From Pseudomonas fluorescens (GTDB lineage: Bacteria; Pseudomonadota; Gammaproteobacteria; Pseudomonadales; Pseudomonadaceae): DNA of 64,000 nucleotides. The notes under the pieces were generated by a model that was given only the letters and a program-made list of their open reading frames with translations, had not been told where the DNA came from and ran no database searches. This document shows positions 52,251 through 61,879 of the stretch, piece after piece. The stretch lies in contig NZ_CP008896.1 of NCBI RefSeq assembly GCF_000730425.1, forward strand, positions 2,232,001 to 2,296,000. The letters run 5' to 3'. The first letter of the stretch is position 1. Every line of letters starts with the position of its first letter. Position numbers and translations under genes: made by a program.

Positions 52251-53703
52251 ACCACGACCTCCCATCCCGCGTGATCAGTGCAATGGAGCTCATCGGCCCC
52301 CAGGAACCCGCCGCGTACGGCTTGGGTGCATCACCGGATTTTTTCCACCCGGCGATCAACTGGTCACACCATTTCCACGCGGCTTCGATTTCATCTTTAC
52401 GGACAAACAGGTTCTGATTGCCGCGCATCACTTCCAACAGCAACCGCTCGTAGGCATCGGGAATCCGCGTACTACGGTAGGTGTCGGAAAAATTCAGTTG
52501 CAGTGGCCCGCTGCGCAGTTGCATGCCCTTGTCCAGCCCCTGCTCCTTGGTCATCACGCGCAAGGAAATGCCTTCATCCGGTTGCAGGCGGATGATCAGT
52601 TTGTTGCTGATCTGCAAACGCTGCTCAGGGGCGAAGATATAGTGGGACGGTTCCTTGAAGTGGATCACGATCTGCGACAGCTTTTGCGGCATGCGCTTGC
52701 CGGTACGCAGGTAGAACGGCACCCCGGCCCAGCGCCAGTTACGGATATCGGCCCGCAAGGCGACGAAGGTTTCAGTGTCGCTCTGGGTGTTGGAATTTTC
52801 TTCTTCCAGATAACCCGGCACCGGCTTGCCGGCGCTGTAGCCGGCAATGTACTGGCCGCGCACGACCTGGGTGGTCAGGCCTTCCGGGCTGATCGGCGCC
52901 AGGGCCTTGAGCACCTTGACCTTCTCATCGCGGATGCTGTCGGCGGACAAGTCGGCCGGGGGGTCCATGGCGATCAGGCACAGCAGCTGCAGCAGGTGGT
53001 TCTGGATCATGTCCCGCAGTTGCCCGGCCTTGTCGAAGTAACCCCAGCGGCCTTCGATACCCACCTGCTCGGCCACGGTGATTTCCACGTGGGAGATGTA
53101 GTGCTGGTTCCACTGGGTTTCAAACAGGCTGTTGGCAAAACGCAGGGCGATCAGGTTCTGGACCGTCTCTTTGCCCAGGTAGTGGTCGATGCGATAGGTG
53201 CGGTTTTCCGGGAAAAACTGCGCCACGGCATCATTGACCTTGCGTGAAGACTCAAGGTCCGAACCGATGGGTTTTTCCAGGACCACCCGGGTGTTTTCCG
53301 CCAGGCCGACCTTGGACAGGTTCTCGCAGATCGCGCCATATACCGCTGCCGGGGTGGCGAAGTAGGCGATCAGGCGTTGTTCGGTGCCGGCCTTGGCGGC
53401 CAGGGCCACGTAGTCGTCGGCATTCATGAAATCGACGTGCACATAGGCCAGGCGCGCCAGAAAACGCGCGGCCACGGTCTCATCCAGTTCCTGGCCGACA
53501 TACTTGCGCAATGCGTGCTCGATGTGGTCCAGGTGCTGCTGCTCGGAACCGGCTTCACGGGCCAGGGCCAGGATGCGGGTGTCGGCGTGCAGGAGCCCGG
53601 CGCCATCGAGTTGATAAAGGGCTGGAAATAACTTGCGCAGCGCCAGATCACCCAAGGCGCCAAACAGGGCAAAGGTGCAGGGTTCCACGGTTATCGAAGG
53701 CAT
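52237..53703 (-). CDS. zwf: Glucose-6-phosphate 1-dehydrogenase
   Basis: A 488-residue enzyme that oxidises glucose-6-phosphate and passes the lactone to Pgl. The dinucleotide motif [19 protein letters not shown] is near residue 13-31, and the substrate motif [22 protein letters not shown] near 170-190 holds the catalytic His. [18 protein letters not shown] is the later conserved block. ATG 53703 follows an A-rich leader with AAAAGAACAAAC. It is divergent from hexR, and a candidate HexR site lies 66 bases upstream. Confidence 0.95.
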   Translation of the reverse strand: MPSITVEPCTFALFGALGDLALRKLFPALYQLDGAGLLHADTRILALAREAGSEQQHLDHIEHALRKYVGQELDETVAARFLARLAYVHVDFMNADDYVALAAKAGTEQRLIAYFATPAAVYGAICENLSKVGLAENTRVVLEKPIGSDLESSRKVNDAVAQFFPENRTYRIDHYLGKETVQNLIALRFANSLFETQWNQHYISHVEITVAEQVGIEGRWGYFDKAGQLRDMIQNHLLQLLCLIAMDPPADLSADSIRDEKVKVLKALAPISPEGLTTQVVRGQYIAGYSAGKPVPGYLEEENSNTQSDTETFVALRADIRNWRWAGVPFYLRTGKRMPQKLSQIVIHFKEPSHYIFAPEQRLQISNKLIIRLQPDEGISLRVMTKEQGLDKGMQLRSGPLQLNFSDTYRSTRIPDAYERLLLEVMRGNQNLFVRKDEIEAAWKWCDQLIAGWKKSGDAPKPYAAGSWGPMSSIALITRDGRSWYGDI

Positions 53704-53768
53704 GATGTTTGTTCTTTTATCAAGTTAAGCTACAAATACCTTTTTTCAAGGCATCACTCAAGGAAAAA

Positions 53769-53784
53769 TGTAGTAATAACCACA
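53769..53784. promoter_or_regulatory. Candidate HexR operator
   Basis: TGTAGT-AATA-ACCACA is a near-palindrome (5 of 6 positions per arm), placed between divergent zwf and hexR, 65 bases before zwf. The known HexR sites are of the TGTAGT/ACTACA type. Repression would be relieved by KDPG. Confidence 0.6.
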
Positions 53785-53913
53785 ACATTTTCCCAAAATA
53801 CGCATTGCGAGTGGTGGTGTTCAACTACCCTCAGTAGGATAGGCCACCGCCAAGGGCCGCTCGTCGACCTTTTACTGGCCCTTACTTGCATCGTCGCCCG
53901 AAGGAAAGACTGA

Positions 53914-54783
53914 ATGGACCGCGTGCGAAATCTTCTGGAACAGATCCGGAACCGCCTCGAAGAATTGAACAAAGCCGAGAAAAAAGTCGCCGAGGTCATC
54001 CTGCTCAACCCGCAGCAGGCGACCCGCTTCTCTATCGCCGCCCTCGCCCAAGCCGCCTCGGTCAGTGAACCGACGGTCAACCGTTTCTGCCGCTCGTTCG
54101 GTGTCAGTGGCTACCCTGAACTGAAGTTGCAACTGGCGCAAAGCCTGGCCAGTGGTGCCGCCTATGTCAGCCGCGCCGTGGAGGCTGATGATAACCCCGA
54201 GGCCTACACGCAGAAGATTTTTGGCAGCGCCATTGCCTCGCTGGACAGTGCCTGCCAAGCCCTGGACCCGAACCTGATCAGCAAGGCCGTGGACTTGCTG
54301 ATCCAGGCGCGGCAGATCCACTTCTTCGGCCTGGGCGCTTCAGCGCCGGTGGCCATGGATGCGCTGCACAAGTTCTTCCGCTTCAACCTGTCGGTAACGG
54401 CCCATGCCGATGTGCTGATGCAACGGATGATTGCCTCGGTGGCGCATACCGGCGAGCTGTTTGTGATCATTTCCTACACCGGCCGCACCCGCGAGCTGGT
54501 GGAAGTGGCGCGCATCGCCCGGGAGAACGGCGCCTCGGTACTGGGCGTGACCGCCGAGAACTCGCCACTGGCCAAGGCCAGCACCGTGAGCCTGAACATC
54601 CCGTTGCCGGAAGACACCGACATCTATATGCCGATGACCTCGCGGATCATTCAGTTAACCGTGCTCGATGTGTTGGCGACGGGCATGACCTTGCGTCGCG
54701 GGGTGGATTTTCAGCCGCATTTGCGCAAGATCAAAGAGAGTTTGAACGACAGCCGGTATCCGGTTGGCGATGAGTTCAACTAA
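53914..54783 (+). CDS. hexR: RpiR-family repressor HexR
   Basis: A 289-residue regulator. The N-terminal HTH_6 domain (about residues 1-77) reads [61 protein letters not shown]. The SIS sugar-phosphate domain (about 120-255) includes [22 protein letters not shown] and [30 protein letters not shown]. It senses KDPG and represses zwf and other Entner-Doudoroff genes. The adjacent, divergent zwf-pgl-eda makes the identity firm. Confidence 0.93.
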   Translation: MDRVRNLLEQIRNRLEELNKAEKKVAEVILLNPQQATRFSIAALAQAASVSEPTVNRFCRSFGVSGYPELKLQLAQSLASGAAYVSRAVEADDNPEAYTQKIFGSAIASLDSACQALDPNLISKAVDLLIQARQIHFFGLGASAPVAMDALHKFFRFNLSVTAHADVLMQRMIASVAHTGELFVIISYTGRTRELVEVARIARENGASVLGVTAENSPLAKASTVSLNIPLPEDTDIYMPMTSRIIQLTVLDVLATGMTLRRGVDFQPHLRKIKESLNDSRYPVGDEFN

Positions 54784-54813
54784 AGCTGGAACCTCCTCAA
54801 GCAGGGCCGGCCC

Positions 54814-54888
54814 TATCGCGGGCAAGCCCGCTCCCACATTTTTGATTTGTGAACACATTCGAATGTGGGAGCGGGCTTGCCCGCGAAG
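54814..54888. repeat. REP pair, outward-facing, after hexR
   Basis: ATCGCGGGCAAGCCCGCTCC plus CACAT (54814-54839) and ATGTGGGAGCGGGCTTGCCC plus GCGAAG (54863-54888) are inverse copies. The order is the reverse of the usual REPIN here. Confidence 0.85.
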
Positions 54889-54906
54889 ACGCCATCAGCA
54901 ACACCG

Positions 54907-55752
54907 CTAAACCCCAGCCCGGGCCTGCAAACTCAAATGCGCCCTCTCCCCCGGCGCCAGGCTGGCCCCGGCCATCGCCGACTCGACACACACAAAGCCC
55001 GACGCCTCATTGAAACTCACCCCCAGCAATGGCCGGCTGCCTGGATGCCAGACCACCGTGTCGGCACTGTCGCCAGTATCAATGCACAACTCGCGCTGCC
55101 ACGCATGGTCCTTGAGCTGCAATTCGCCCTCATGCTGGAACACTCGCTGACAACCGCCATCGACGCGTAGCTCACCTTCCTGCTGGCAAATCCGACGACT
55201 CAACTGGTCGTACCCCTGCGCCCCGTCGAGTCCAGACAGCGCTATCTCACCAACATTGCCAATCCGCCAGTAAGCGTGCAAAGCGTGGCTCAATTGGCAT
55301 GGCAGCTCATCCTGGTGCTCAGTGCTCAGACGCAGTTCCAGGCTTTCGCCCAGATGCGCATGCAAGTCCACCTGCCAGTCGCACAACCGCAGTTGCCAGT
55401 GCAGGCGCACACCGTCGTCGTCGGTGCTGCTGTCCAGCAGCTTCCAGTCGATCAACCGCGCCCAGCCATGGGATGGCCAGGCGTTTTCGCTGGGATGACG
55501 GCCGTACCACGGCCAGCACACAGGCACCCCGCCACGAATCGCCCCGACTTGCGGCCACTTTGCCGCACACCACAGCCACGGCTTCTGGCCCGTGGGCTGG
55601 AAATGCAACAACTGCGCACCCTGGCGGCTGAACACCGCCTGGCACAGCGGGTGATCGATCACCAACACGTCGCGCATCTGGAAGCGCTCCCAGGCAAATA
55701 CCGGTTGCTCGCGCAGGGATTTGAAAAAGCGTTGCAGCGGATGCTCATGCAT
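54907..55752 (-). CDS. D-hexose-6-phosphate mutarotase (YeaD-like)
   Basis: A 281-residue galactose-mutarotase-fold protein that interconverts alpha and beta glucose-6-phosphate. Segments include FSRQGAQLLHFQPTGQKPWLW, GGVPVCWPWYGRHPSENAWPSHGWARLIDW (with the sugar-binding His) and LSHALHAYWRIGNV, plus WHPGSRPLLGVSFNEASGFVCVESA at the end. It fits the preceding oprB-gts genes as the entry enzyme for Zwf. A REPIN and a terminator separate it from oprB, so it likely has its own promoter. Confidence 0.85.
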   Translation of the reverse strand: MHEHPLQRFFKSLREQPVFAWERFQMRDVLVIDHPLCQAVFSRQGAQLLHFQPTGQKPWLWCAAKWPQVGAIRGGVPVCWPWYGRHPSENAWPSHGWARLIDWKLLDSSTDDDGVRLHWQLRLCDWQVDLHAHLGESLELRLSTEHQDELPCQLSHALHAYWRIGNVGEIALSGLDGAQGYDQLSRRICQQEGELRVDGGCQRVFQHEGELQLKDHAWQRELCIDTGDSADTVVWHPGSRPLLGVSFNEASGFVCVESAMAGASLAPGERAHLSLQARAGV

Positions 55753-55779
55753 GGGCTACGGTCCTACCTTTGATTGAAC

Positions 55780-55866
55780 CTGTAGGAGCCGGCTTGCCGA
55801 CGATGCAGGCGGCCCGGCCCATCCGTCAGACCGAGGCGCGGCTATCGCGGGCAAGCCAGCTCCTAG
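55780..55866. repeat. REPIN between the mutarotase gene and oprB
   Basis: Left arm CTGTAGGAGCCGGCTTGCCG, right arm CGGGCAAGCCAGCTCCTAG. The two arms belong to slightly different subtypes, with a 45-base spacer. Confidence 0.85.
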
Positions 55867-55886
55867 AGGGGGTGTGCATGTGAGCC

Positions 55887-55916
55887 AAAAAAAAGCGGAT
55901 AGCCATGGCTACCCGC
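55887..55916 (-). terminator. Rho-independent terminator of oprB
   Basis: On the minus strand GCGGGTAGCC-AT-GGCTATCCGC is followed by eight T: a 10-base-pair stem with one mismatch, 37 bases after the oprB stop. Confidence 0.88.
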
Positions 55917-55953
55917 AAATGCGCACAGAGAGAAGGAGCTTATCGCAACAGCG

Positions 55954-57300
55954 TTAGAACACCGACTGAATTTTCAGGCCGGCCACCAGCGCGTTGTCGA
56001 CTTTATCCACGCCGCCAGGTTGGACCACGTATTGCAGGTTGGGACGCACGGTCAGCCAGTTGGTTACGTGGAAGCCGTAGTTGATTTCAAAGTTGTACTC
56101 GGTTTCGCGTATTGGCGAGAACAGCGCGTTGTCGTAGTCACTCACACCGTTTGAAACGTTGCGCAGTTCAGCGTTTTTCTTCACGTCATCGTTGACGTGC
56201 AGACGAGCGGCGCCAATACCCACGTCATCTTTTGGACGCGCATTGAACGGGCCTTTGTACACCAGCATGATCGATTGATAGTTATCGACGGTGTTGGTTT
56301 CTTTGTCATGGAACGTGGCGTTGGCGGCGATGTTCAGACCACGAGACGCGTCGCCGTTATGGGTCGTGAGTTGCTGCTGAGCAACGAACCAGTAGCCTTT
56401 TTTGCTGCTGCGGGTGCGGTAGTCTGCACCGGTGGTGGCCGCATCGTTGCCGTTGATGTCCTCGCGTACATCAGGGGCATCGGCGGCGCTCTTGTAGTAA
56501 CCCACACGGTATTCGCCCGGCAGGTTATTGACCTTCGGCGACCAGACCAACTCCACCGGAATCACGGTGCCTTTGGTACCACTGCCGCTGAGTTTGAAGC
56601 CGTTGCCGTGCTCCAACTGCGATGGGTTTTGGTTGTACGCGCCGATCTGGGCGTACAGCTCAGGTGTAATGTGGTACTTCACGCGGATCGCGGCCTGGCT
56701 GACCGGCCAGTTGTACCAGGTGTTGACGTAGTTACCCACTTGCGAGCCGCAGAACGACAGGTTCTGGAAATCGCACGGGAAGGTGTTGAAGTCTTCGCCT
56801 TCACCGAAGTAACCGAGCTTCACATCCAGTTTGTTGTCGAACATCTGGTGCTGGATCCAGAACTGGGTCAGGCGCACCATATGGCCACGACCGTACACTT
56901 CCTGAGAGGAACTCAAGGTGCCAGCACGCGGGTCGCCAATTCGGTCATTGGAGATGTTGCGACCATTACGGCTGGTCATCTGGATCTTGGCTTGCGTGTT
57001 GTCCCAGCCCCACAGCTTTTGCAAGTCCAGCGCGACCCCAAGGCCGAACTGATCAGCGTAACGCCCGGTCTTGTCGTCGTTATAGCCGCCGCGTGCGTTG
57101 TAGCCGGCCTCGCCAACGTAGTCAGCCTTGATATCGATACCCTGCTCGATCAACTTGGTCCGCTCGCCACCCCAATCCCCGGTCATCCACTTGGAATCGG
57201 CACTGAACGCTTCGTCCGCCATCGCATTGGCAGACAAGACCATCGCTGCCACCGCCGACAATTGGCAGATCAAGCGCGTGTTGTTGTGTTGTTTTTTCAT
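55954..57300 (-). CDS. oprB: Carbohydrate-selective outer-membrane porin OprB
   Basis: A 448-residue beta-barrel porin that lets glucose and other sugars pass the outer membrane. Residues 1-29 are a signal peptide ending SANAMA. The mature part holds SKWMTGDWGGERTKLIEQGIDIKADYVGE, the OprB N-terminal signature, many alternating hydrophobic strands, and a C-terminal aromatic Phe (KIQSVF) as barrels require. It lies 100 bases after gtsD with a REP between. AATAACAATAA just before the Shine-Dalgarno is a Crc/Hfq-type motif. Confidence 0.93.
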   Translation of the reverse strand: MKKQHNNTRLICQLSAVAAMVLSANAMADEAFSADSKWMTGDWGGERTKLIEQGIDIKADYVGEAGYNARGGYNDDKTGRYADQFGLGVALDLQKLWGWDNTQAKIQMTSRNGRNISNDRIGDPRAGTLSSSQEVYGRGHMVRLTQFWIQHQMFDNKLDVKLGYFGEGEDFNTFPCDFQNLSFCGSQVGNYVNTWYNWPVSQAAIRVKYHITPELYAQIGAYNQNPSQLEHGNGFKLSGSGTKGTVIPVELVWSPKVNNLPGEYRVGYYKSAADAPDVREDINGNDAATTGADYRTRSSKKGYWFVAQQQLTTHNGDASRGLNIAANATFHDKETNTVDNYQSIMLVYKGPFNARPKDDVGIGAARLHVNDDVKKNAELRNVSNGVSDYDNALFSPIRETEYNFEINYGFHVTNWLTVRPNLQYVVQPGGVDKVDNALVAGLKIQSVF

Positions 57301-57313
57301 CCCTACATCCTCG

Positions 57314-57327
57314 TCTTTATTGTTATT
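57314..57327 (-). promoter_or_regulatory. Crc/Hfq-type CA motif of oprB
   Basis: On the minus strand AATAACAATAAAGA lies 14-27 bases before ATG 57300, next to the Shine-Dalgarno GAGGATG. It fits AAnAAnAA. Confidence 0.5.
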
Positions 57328-57366
57328 AACTGTTTTTATCTAACGCGGTTTACATCTATTTGCCCC

Positions 57367-57391
57367 TATCGCCGGCAAGCCGGCTCCTACA
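57367..57391. repeat. Single REP between gtsD and oprB
   Basis: TATCGCCGGCAAGCCGGCTC followed by CTACA, eight bases downstream of the gtsD stop. It may weaken read-through or stabilise the gtsABCD message. Confidence 0.85.
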
Positions 57392-57399
57392 TGGGGTTT

Positions 57400-58557
57400 T
57401 CAGCGGCCTTTGAATTGGGTGACGTTATCGGCGTGTTGCACCGGCACTGAGGCGGCAGTGCCCAGGCGCTCGCCGGTCTTGGCGTCGAACAGCAACACCT
57501 TGGCCGGATCGAACTGCAAGGTCAGGCTCTCGCCCACGTGCGGCGCCACGTCCGGCGCCAGGCGGCAGCAGACCTTGGTCTCATTGAGCTGGACGAATAC
57601 CAGGGTGTCCGGGCCAGTAGGCTCAGTGACCTGGACCTCGGCACGAATGCTCGGCAAGCCGTTGCCTTCAGCAGCAGCCAGGACAATCTGTTCCGGCCGC
57701 AGGCCGAGGATCACATCCCGATCCTCAAGACCGGCATCGCTCATGCCCAATGGCAATTCGCAACGCGCCTGGCCGCTGTCAAGCAGGGCCAGCAGGCGGC
57801 CCTCCTTGCGCTGCAGGCGCAGAGGAATGAAGTTCATCGGCGGCGAACCGATAAAGCTCGCCACGAACAGGTTGGCCGGATCGTTGTAGATCTCTTTGGG
57901 CGTGCCGAACTGCTGGATGATGCCGTCCTTCATCACCGCCACTTTGTCGCCCAGGGTCATGGCTTCGATCTGGTCGTGGGTTACGTAGACCGTGGTGGTT
58001 TTCAGGCGCTGGTGCATCAGTTTCATTTCGGTGCGCATCTCGACCCGCAGCTTGGCGTCGAGGTTGGACAGCGGTTCGTCGAACAGGTAGATCTTCGGCC
58101 GCCGCGCCAGCGCCCGGCCCATGGCCACGCGCTGTTGCTGTCCGCCCGAAAGCTGGCCCGGCTTGCGATTGAGCAGGTGTTCAATCTGCAGCAGCTTGGC
58201 CACCCGCGCCACCTCCTCATCGATGGCCACCTGGCTCATCTTGCGGATTTTCAGGCCGAATTCGATGTTCTCGCGCACGCTCATGGTCGGGTACAGCGCG
58301 TAGGACTGGAACACCATGGCGATATCACGGTCCTTGGGGCTCATGCCGCTGACGTCCTGGTCACCGATCATGATCGCGCCGCCGCTGATGTTTTCCAGGC
58401 CCGCGATGCAGTTCATCAGGGTGGACTTGCCGCAGCCCGAAGGCCCGACAAGGATCAGGAACTCGCCGTCCTTGATCGACAGTTCGATGTTCTTCAGGGT
58501 GTCCGGCAGGCCGGCACCGTAGGTCTTGTTTACGTTGCGAAGTTCGAGCGTAGCCAT
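57400..58557 (-). CDS. gtsD: Glucose/mannose ABC transporter ATP-binding protein
   Basis: A 385-residue CUT1-type ATPase. Walker A GPSGCGKST is at residues 37-45, the signature LSGGQQQRVAMGRAL near 135, Walker B KIYLFDEPLSNLDAKL near 155, and the His loop TVYVTHDQIEAM near 188. The C-terminal 140 residues form the TOBE/OB regulatory domain (VILGLRPEQIVLAA). It powers GtsBC. Start ATG 58557, two bases after the gtsC stop. Confidence 0.95.
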   Translation of the reverse strand: MATLELRNVNKTYGAGLPDTLKNIELSIKDGEFLILVGPSGCGKSTLMNCIAGLENISGGAIMIGDQDVSGMSPKDRDIAMVFQSYALYPTMSVRENIEFGLKIRKMSQVAIDEEVARVAKLLQIEHLLNRKPGQLSGGQQQRVAMGRALARRPKIYLFDEPLSNLDAKLRVEMRTEMKLMHQRLKTTTVYVTHDQIEAMTLGDKVAVMKDGIIQQFGTPKEIYNDPANLFVASFIGSPPMNFIPLRLQRKEGRLLALLDSGQARCELPLGMSDAGLEDRDVILGLRPEQIVLAAAEGNGLPSIRAEVQVTEPTGPDTLVFVQLNETKVCCRLAPDVAPHVGESLTLQFDPAKVLLFDAKTGERLGTAASVPVQHADNVTQFKGR

Positions 58558-58559
58558 GA

Positions 58560-59402
58560 TTACCCCTTGACCGCGCCGGCCGTGAGGCCGCGCACGAAAT
58601 ACTTGCCTGCGACCACATAGACCAGCAGGGTCGGCAGCCCGGCGATCATCGCCGCCGCCATATCAACGTTATATTCCTTGGCCCCGGTGCTGGTGTTGAC
58701 CAGGTTGTTCAGCGCCACCGTGATGGGCTGTGAATCACCGCTGGAGAACACCACGCCAAACAGGAAGTCGTTCCAGATCTGGGTGAACTGCCAGATCAGG
58801 CAGACCATGATGATCGGTGTCGACATCGGCAGAATGATCCGACGAAAGATGGTGAAAAATCCTGCGCCATCCAGGCGTGCAGCCTTGACCAACGCATCCG
58901 GAATACTCACGTAGTAGTTACGGAAAAACAGCGTGGTGAACGCCAGGCCGTAGACCACGTGCACAAACACCAGGCCGGTGGTGGTGCTGGCCAGGCCCAT
59001 CTTGCCGAGGGTGAACGAGGCCGGCAGCAAGACGGTCTGGAACGGTAGGAAGCAGCCGAACAGCAACAGCCCGAAGAACAGCTGCGAACCGCGAAAACGC
59101 CACATCGACAGCACGTAGCCGTTCAGCGCACCGAGGGTGGTAGAGATCAGCACCGCCGGGATGGTGATCATGAACGAGTTCCAGAAGTAACCGTTCACCG
59201 TGGCCCAGGCCTTGACCCAGCCGATACCGGTGATCACCGTCGGCCAGCTCAGCAGGTTGCCGGTGCTGATGTCTTCCGGGGTCTTGAAGCTGGTCAGCAG
59301 CATGACCACCAACGGCACCAGGTACAGCACCACGGCGAGGATCAGCACCGCGTGGATCGCCACACGGCTGAAGCTGATGGAAGGTTTGGCGAGACTAGTC
59401 AT
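58560..59402 (-). CDS. gtsC: Glucose/mannose ABC transporter permease
   Basis: A 280-residue MalG-type permease with six membrane helices. The EAA loop is IPDALVKAARLDGAGFFTIFRRIILPMSTPI (about residues 160-190), which docks on the ATPase. AVLYLVPLVVMLLTSFKTPEDI near residue 20 is typical of CUT1 permeases. It overlaps gtsB by 8 bases and ends two bases before gtsD. Confidence 0.93.
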   Translation of the reverse strand: MTSLAKPSISFSRVAIHAVLILAVVLYLVPLVVMLLTSFKTPEDISTGNLLSWPTVITGIGWVKAWATVNGYFWNSFMITIPAVLISTTLGALNGYVLSMWRFRGSQLFFGLLLFGCFLPFQTVLLPASFTLGKMGLASTTTGLVFVHVVYGLAFTTLFFRNYYVSIPDALVKAARLDGAGFFTIFRRIILPMSTPIIMVCLIWQFTQIWNDFLFGVVFSSGDSQPITVALNNLVNTSTGAKEYNVDMAAAMIAGLPTLLVYVVAGKYFVRGLTAGAVKG

Positions 59403-60303
59403 GGCGCTTGGTCCTCAGCTCGGAGTACAGGTAAGGCACGATGATCGCGAGGATCGCGCCGAGCATCAGGATCGCACTGGCCGAGCCCATGCCCATCTGG
59501 CCGCGGCTGAAGGTGAAGGAGTACATAAACATCGCCGGCAGGTCGGACGAGTAGCCAGGGCCACCGGCCGTCATCGCGGCCACCAGGTCGAAGCTCTTGA
59601 TCGCGATGTGCGCAAGGATCATCACGGCACTGAAGAACACCGGGCGCAGGCTTGGCAGCACCACACTCCAGTAGATACGCGGCAGGCTCGCGCCGTCGAT
59701 CTGCGCGGCACGGATGATCGACTGGTCAACCCCACGCAGGCCGGCAAGGAACATCGCCATGATAAAGCCCGAGGCTTGCCATACCGCCGCGATCACCAGG
59801 CAATACACCACGCGGTCGGGGTCGATCAACCAGTCCAGGCGAAAGCCTTCCCAACCCCAGTCGCGCAGGAGTTTGTCCAGGCCCATGCCAGGGTTGAGCA
59901 GCCACTTCCAGGCGGTACCGGTGACGATCATCGAGAGCGCCATCGGGTACAGGTAAATAGTGCGGATAAAGCCTTCGCGACGGATGCGCTGGTCAAGAAA
60001 TACCGCCAGCAACACGCCGATCACCAGGGTAATGCCGATAAACATGCCGCCAAACAACGCCAGGTTCTTGCTCGCCACCCACCAGCGATCGTTGTCGAAC
60101 AAGCGCGCATATTGCGCCAGGCCCACCCACTTGTAGGTCGGCAGGAAGGTCGAGTTGGTGAACGACAGCACAAACGTCCACAGGATGTAGCCGTAGAAGC
60201 CCACCAGGACGATGAACATGCTCGGCGCCAGCACCAGCTTGGGGAGCCAGCGTTGCAATGCATCGAACGGCGAGGCCTTGCTGAACACAGCAACAGAACT
60301 CAT
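59395..60303 (-). CDS. gtsB: Glucose/mannose ABC transporter permease
   Basis: A 302-residue MalF-type permease with six membrane helices. The EAA loop is DQSIIRAAQIDGASLPRIYWSVVLPSLRPVFFS (about residues 195-227). YPMALSMIVTGTAWKWLLNPGMG near 130 is a CUT1 block. It pairs with GtsC. A 168-base gap with a REPIN separates it from gtsA. Confidence 0.93.
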   Translation of the reverse strand: MSSVAVFSKASPFDALQRWLPKLVLAPSMFIVLVGFYGYILWTFVLSFTNSTFLPTYKWVGLAQYARLFDNDRWWVASKNLALFGGMFIGITLVIGVLLAVFLDQRIRREGFIRTIYLYPMALSMIVTGTAWKWLLNPGMGLDKLLRDWGWEGFRLDWLIDPDRVVYCLVIAAVWQASGFIMAMFLAGLRGVDQSIIRAAQIDGASLPRIYWSVVLPSLRPVFFSAVMILAHIAIKSFDLVAAMTAGGPGYSSDLPAMFMYSFTFSRGQMGMGSASAILMLGAILAIIVPYLYSELRTKRHD

Positions 60304-60361
60304 GGGAAAATCCAGGGCAGGGAGTAAGGGACTAATGGATAACCTTGTGGGGGCCGGCTTT

Positions 60362-60450
60362 AGGTGGGAGCTGGCTTGCCTGCGATGGCATCACATGGGT
60401 GTCATTGATACACCGAGGCGCCTGCATCGCGGGCAAGCCCGCTCCCACAC
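60362..60450. repeat. REPIN between gtsA and gtsB
   Basis: GGTGGGAGCTGGCTTGCCTG and CGGGCAAGCCCGCTCCCAC as arms. Within the operon, this hairpin may raise the ratio of binding protein to permease by protecting the 5' message. Confidence 0.85.
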
Positions 60451-60471
60451 TCAAGCCCAGCCTTCCAAGGG

Positions 60472-61758
60472 TTACTTGGCAGACTTGACCGCCGCGCCAA
60501 GTTTCTTGGCGGTGTCGGCCGGGTCGGCTTTCGGGTCGTTGATGAAGTTGGTCACCACATCAAAGAACGCGCCCTGTACCGCCAGCGTGGTCGCCATGTT
60601 GTGCGCCATGCTTGGCTGCAGGCCACCGGACTTGGCATCTACCAGGAAGTCCTTGGCCGCAGTCTGGGCGCAGCTGTCGAAGCCGTACTTGGCCATGTCG
60701 CCGAGCATGTCGTTGCGCACCGGGATCGAGCCCTTGTTGATGCTAAAGACCTTCTGGAAGTTCTCGCCCAGCACAACCTTGGCGATATCCTGCTGGCCGG
60801 CTGAGGTGCCGGCGTCTTTCTGCTTGAACACCGCCAGGGAGTCGATGTTGTAGGTAAAGGCCTTGTCGGTGCCCGGGAAGGCAACGCATTCGTAGTCCTC
60901 GCCGGCCACTTTCTTGGCGGCAGTCCATTCGCTCTTGGCCCAGTCACCCATGATCTGCATGCCGGCCTTGCCGTTGATGACCTTGGCGGCTTCCAGGTTC
61001 CAGTCCTGGCCCTTGCCGTCAGGATCCATATAGGTCGCGACTTTTTTCAGCTCGGTCAGTGCCTTGACCATGTCCGGGCCGGTCAGGGTAGCGTTGTCCA
61101 GGTCAACCAGGGCTTTCTTATAGCCATCCACGCCCATGACCGAGAGCACTACGGCTTCAAATACCGTGCTGTCCTGCCAAGGCTGGCCACCGTGGGCGAG
61201 CGCAATGAAACCGGCGGCCTTGAGCTTGTCACCGGCGGCATAGAATTCTTCAAGGGTCGTAGGATTTTTGCTGATGCCGGCTTTCTTGAACACTTGCGGG
61301 TTGATCCACAGCCAGTTGACGCGGTGGATGTTCACCGGCACGGCGACGTAATCACCTTCGTACTTCACTGTATCGGAGACTTTCTTGTCGAGCAGTTCGT
61401 CCCACTTCTCAGCCTTGGCAACGTCTTTCAGGACATCGGTGTCGAGCAGGCCAGTAGACGCCCATTCCTGGATGTCAGGGCCCTTGATCTGGGCAACGCC
61501 TGGCGGGTTGCCAGCGACCGCACGGCTTTTCAGCACGGTCATGGCGGTGGCGCCGCCGCCACCTGCGACAGCCCCGTCTTTCCAGGTGAAACCGTCTTTT
61601 TCAACTTGGGCCTTCAGGACATCCACTGCCGCTTTCTCACCGCCTGAGGTCCACCAATGCACCACTTCAACCGTCCCTTTCGAGTCGGCGGCAAATGCAG
61701 TGAGGGGAAACAACGAGGCAATGGAAATAGCAACGGCGAGGCGATTAATCGCGTTCAT
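60472..61758 (-). CDS. gtsA: Glucose/mannose-binding periplasmic protein
   Basis: A 428-residue solute-binding protein. Residues 1-23 are a signal peptide (cleavage after PLTAFA). Main blocks are [59 protein letters not shown] and [18 protein letters not shown]. It delivers sugar to GtsBC. ATG 61758 is chosen because AAGG lies 9 bases upstream, and a CA motif (AACAACAAGA, 61771-61780) lies beyond that. The paralogue at 37-1320 is similar along the full length. Confidence 0.94.
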   Translation of the reverse strand: MNAINRLAVAISIASLFPLTAFAADSKGTVEVVHWWTSGGEKAAVDVLKAQVEKDGFTWKDGAVAGGGGATAMTVLKSRAVAGNPPGVAQIKGPDIQEWASTGLLDTDVLKDVAKAEKWDELLDKKVSDTVKYEGDYVAVPVNIHRVNWLWINPQVFKKAGISKNPTTLEEFYAAGDKLKAAGFIALAHGGQPWQDSTVFEAVVLSVMGVDGYKKALVDLDNATLTGPDMVKALTELKKVATYMDPDGKGQDWNLEAAKVINGKAGMQIMGDWAKSEWTAAKKVAGEDYECVAFPGTDKAFTYNIDSLAVFKQKDAGTSAGQQDIAKVVLGENFQKVFSINKGSIPVRNDMLGDMAKYGFDSCAQTAAKDFLVDAKSGGLQPSMAHNMATTLAVQGAFFDVVTNFINDPKADPADTAKKLGAAVKSAK

Positions 61759-61770
61759 CTGAGTACCTTT

Positions 61771-61879
61771 TCTTGTTGTTATGCATGCAAGTCTGGAGCT
61801 TGCGCTGCATAGGATTCTAAACAGGGATTTTTGCCAGGCACGTAACAAAGGGACGGGCAAATGTCACCACTTGGTGACA
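61771..61879 (-). promoter_or_regulatory. gtsA promoter with palindromic operator and CA motif
   Basis: Operator TGTCACC-ACTT-GGTGACA (61862-61879) has perfect 7-base arms and overlaps the 3' end of the AGE gene. Then 16 bases, a weak -35 TTACGT (61845-61840), 18 bases, and a -10 TTTAGA (61821-61816). The CA motif AACAACAAGA (61780-61771) follows. The spacing is identical to the AGE promoter. A weak -35 with an upstream dyad suggests an activator. Confidence 0.6.
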
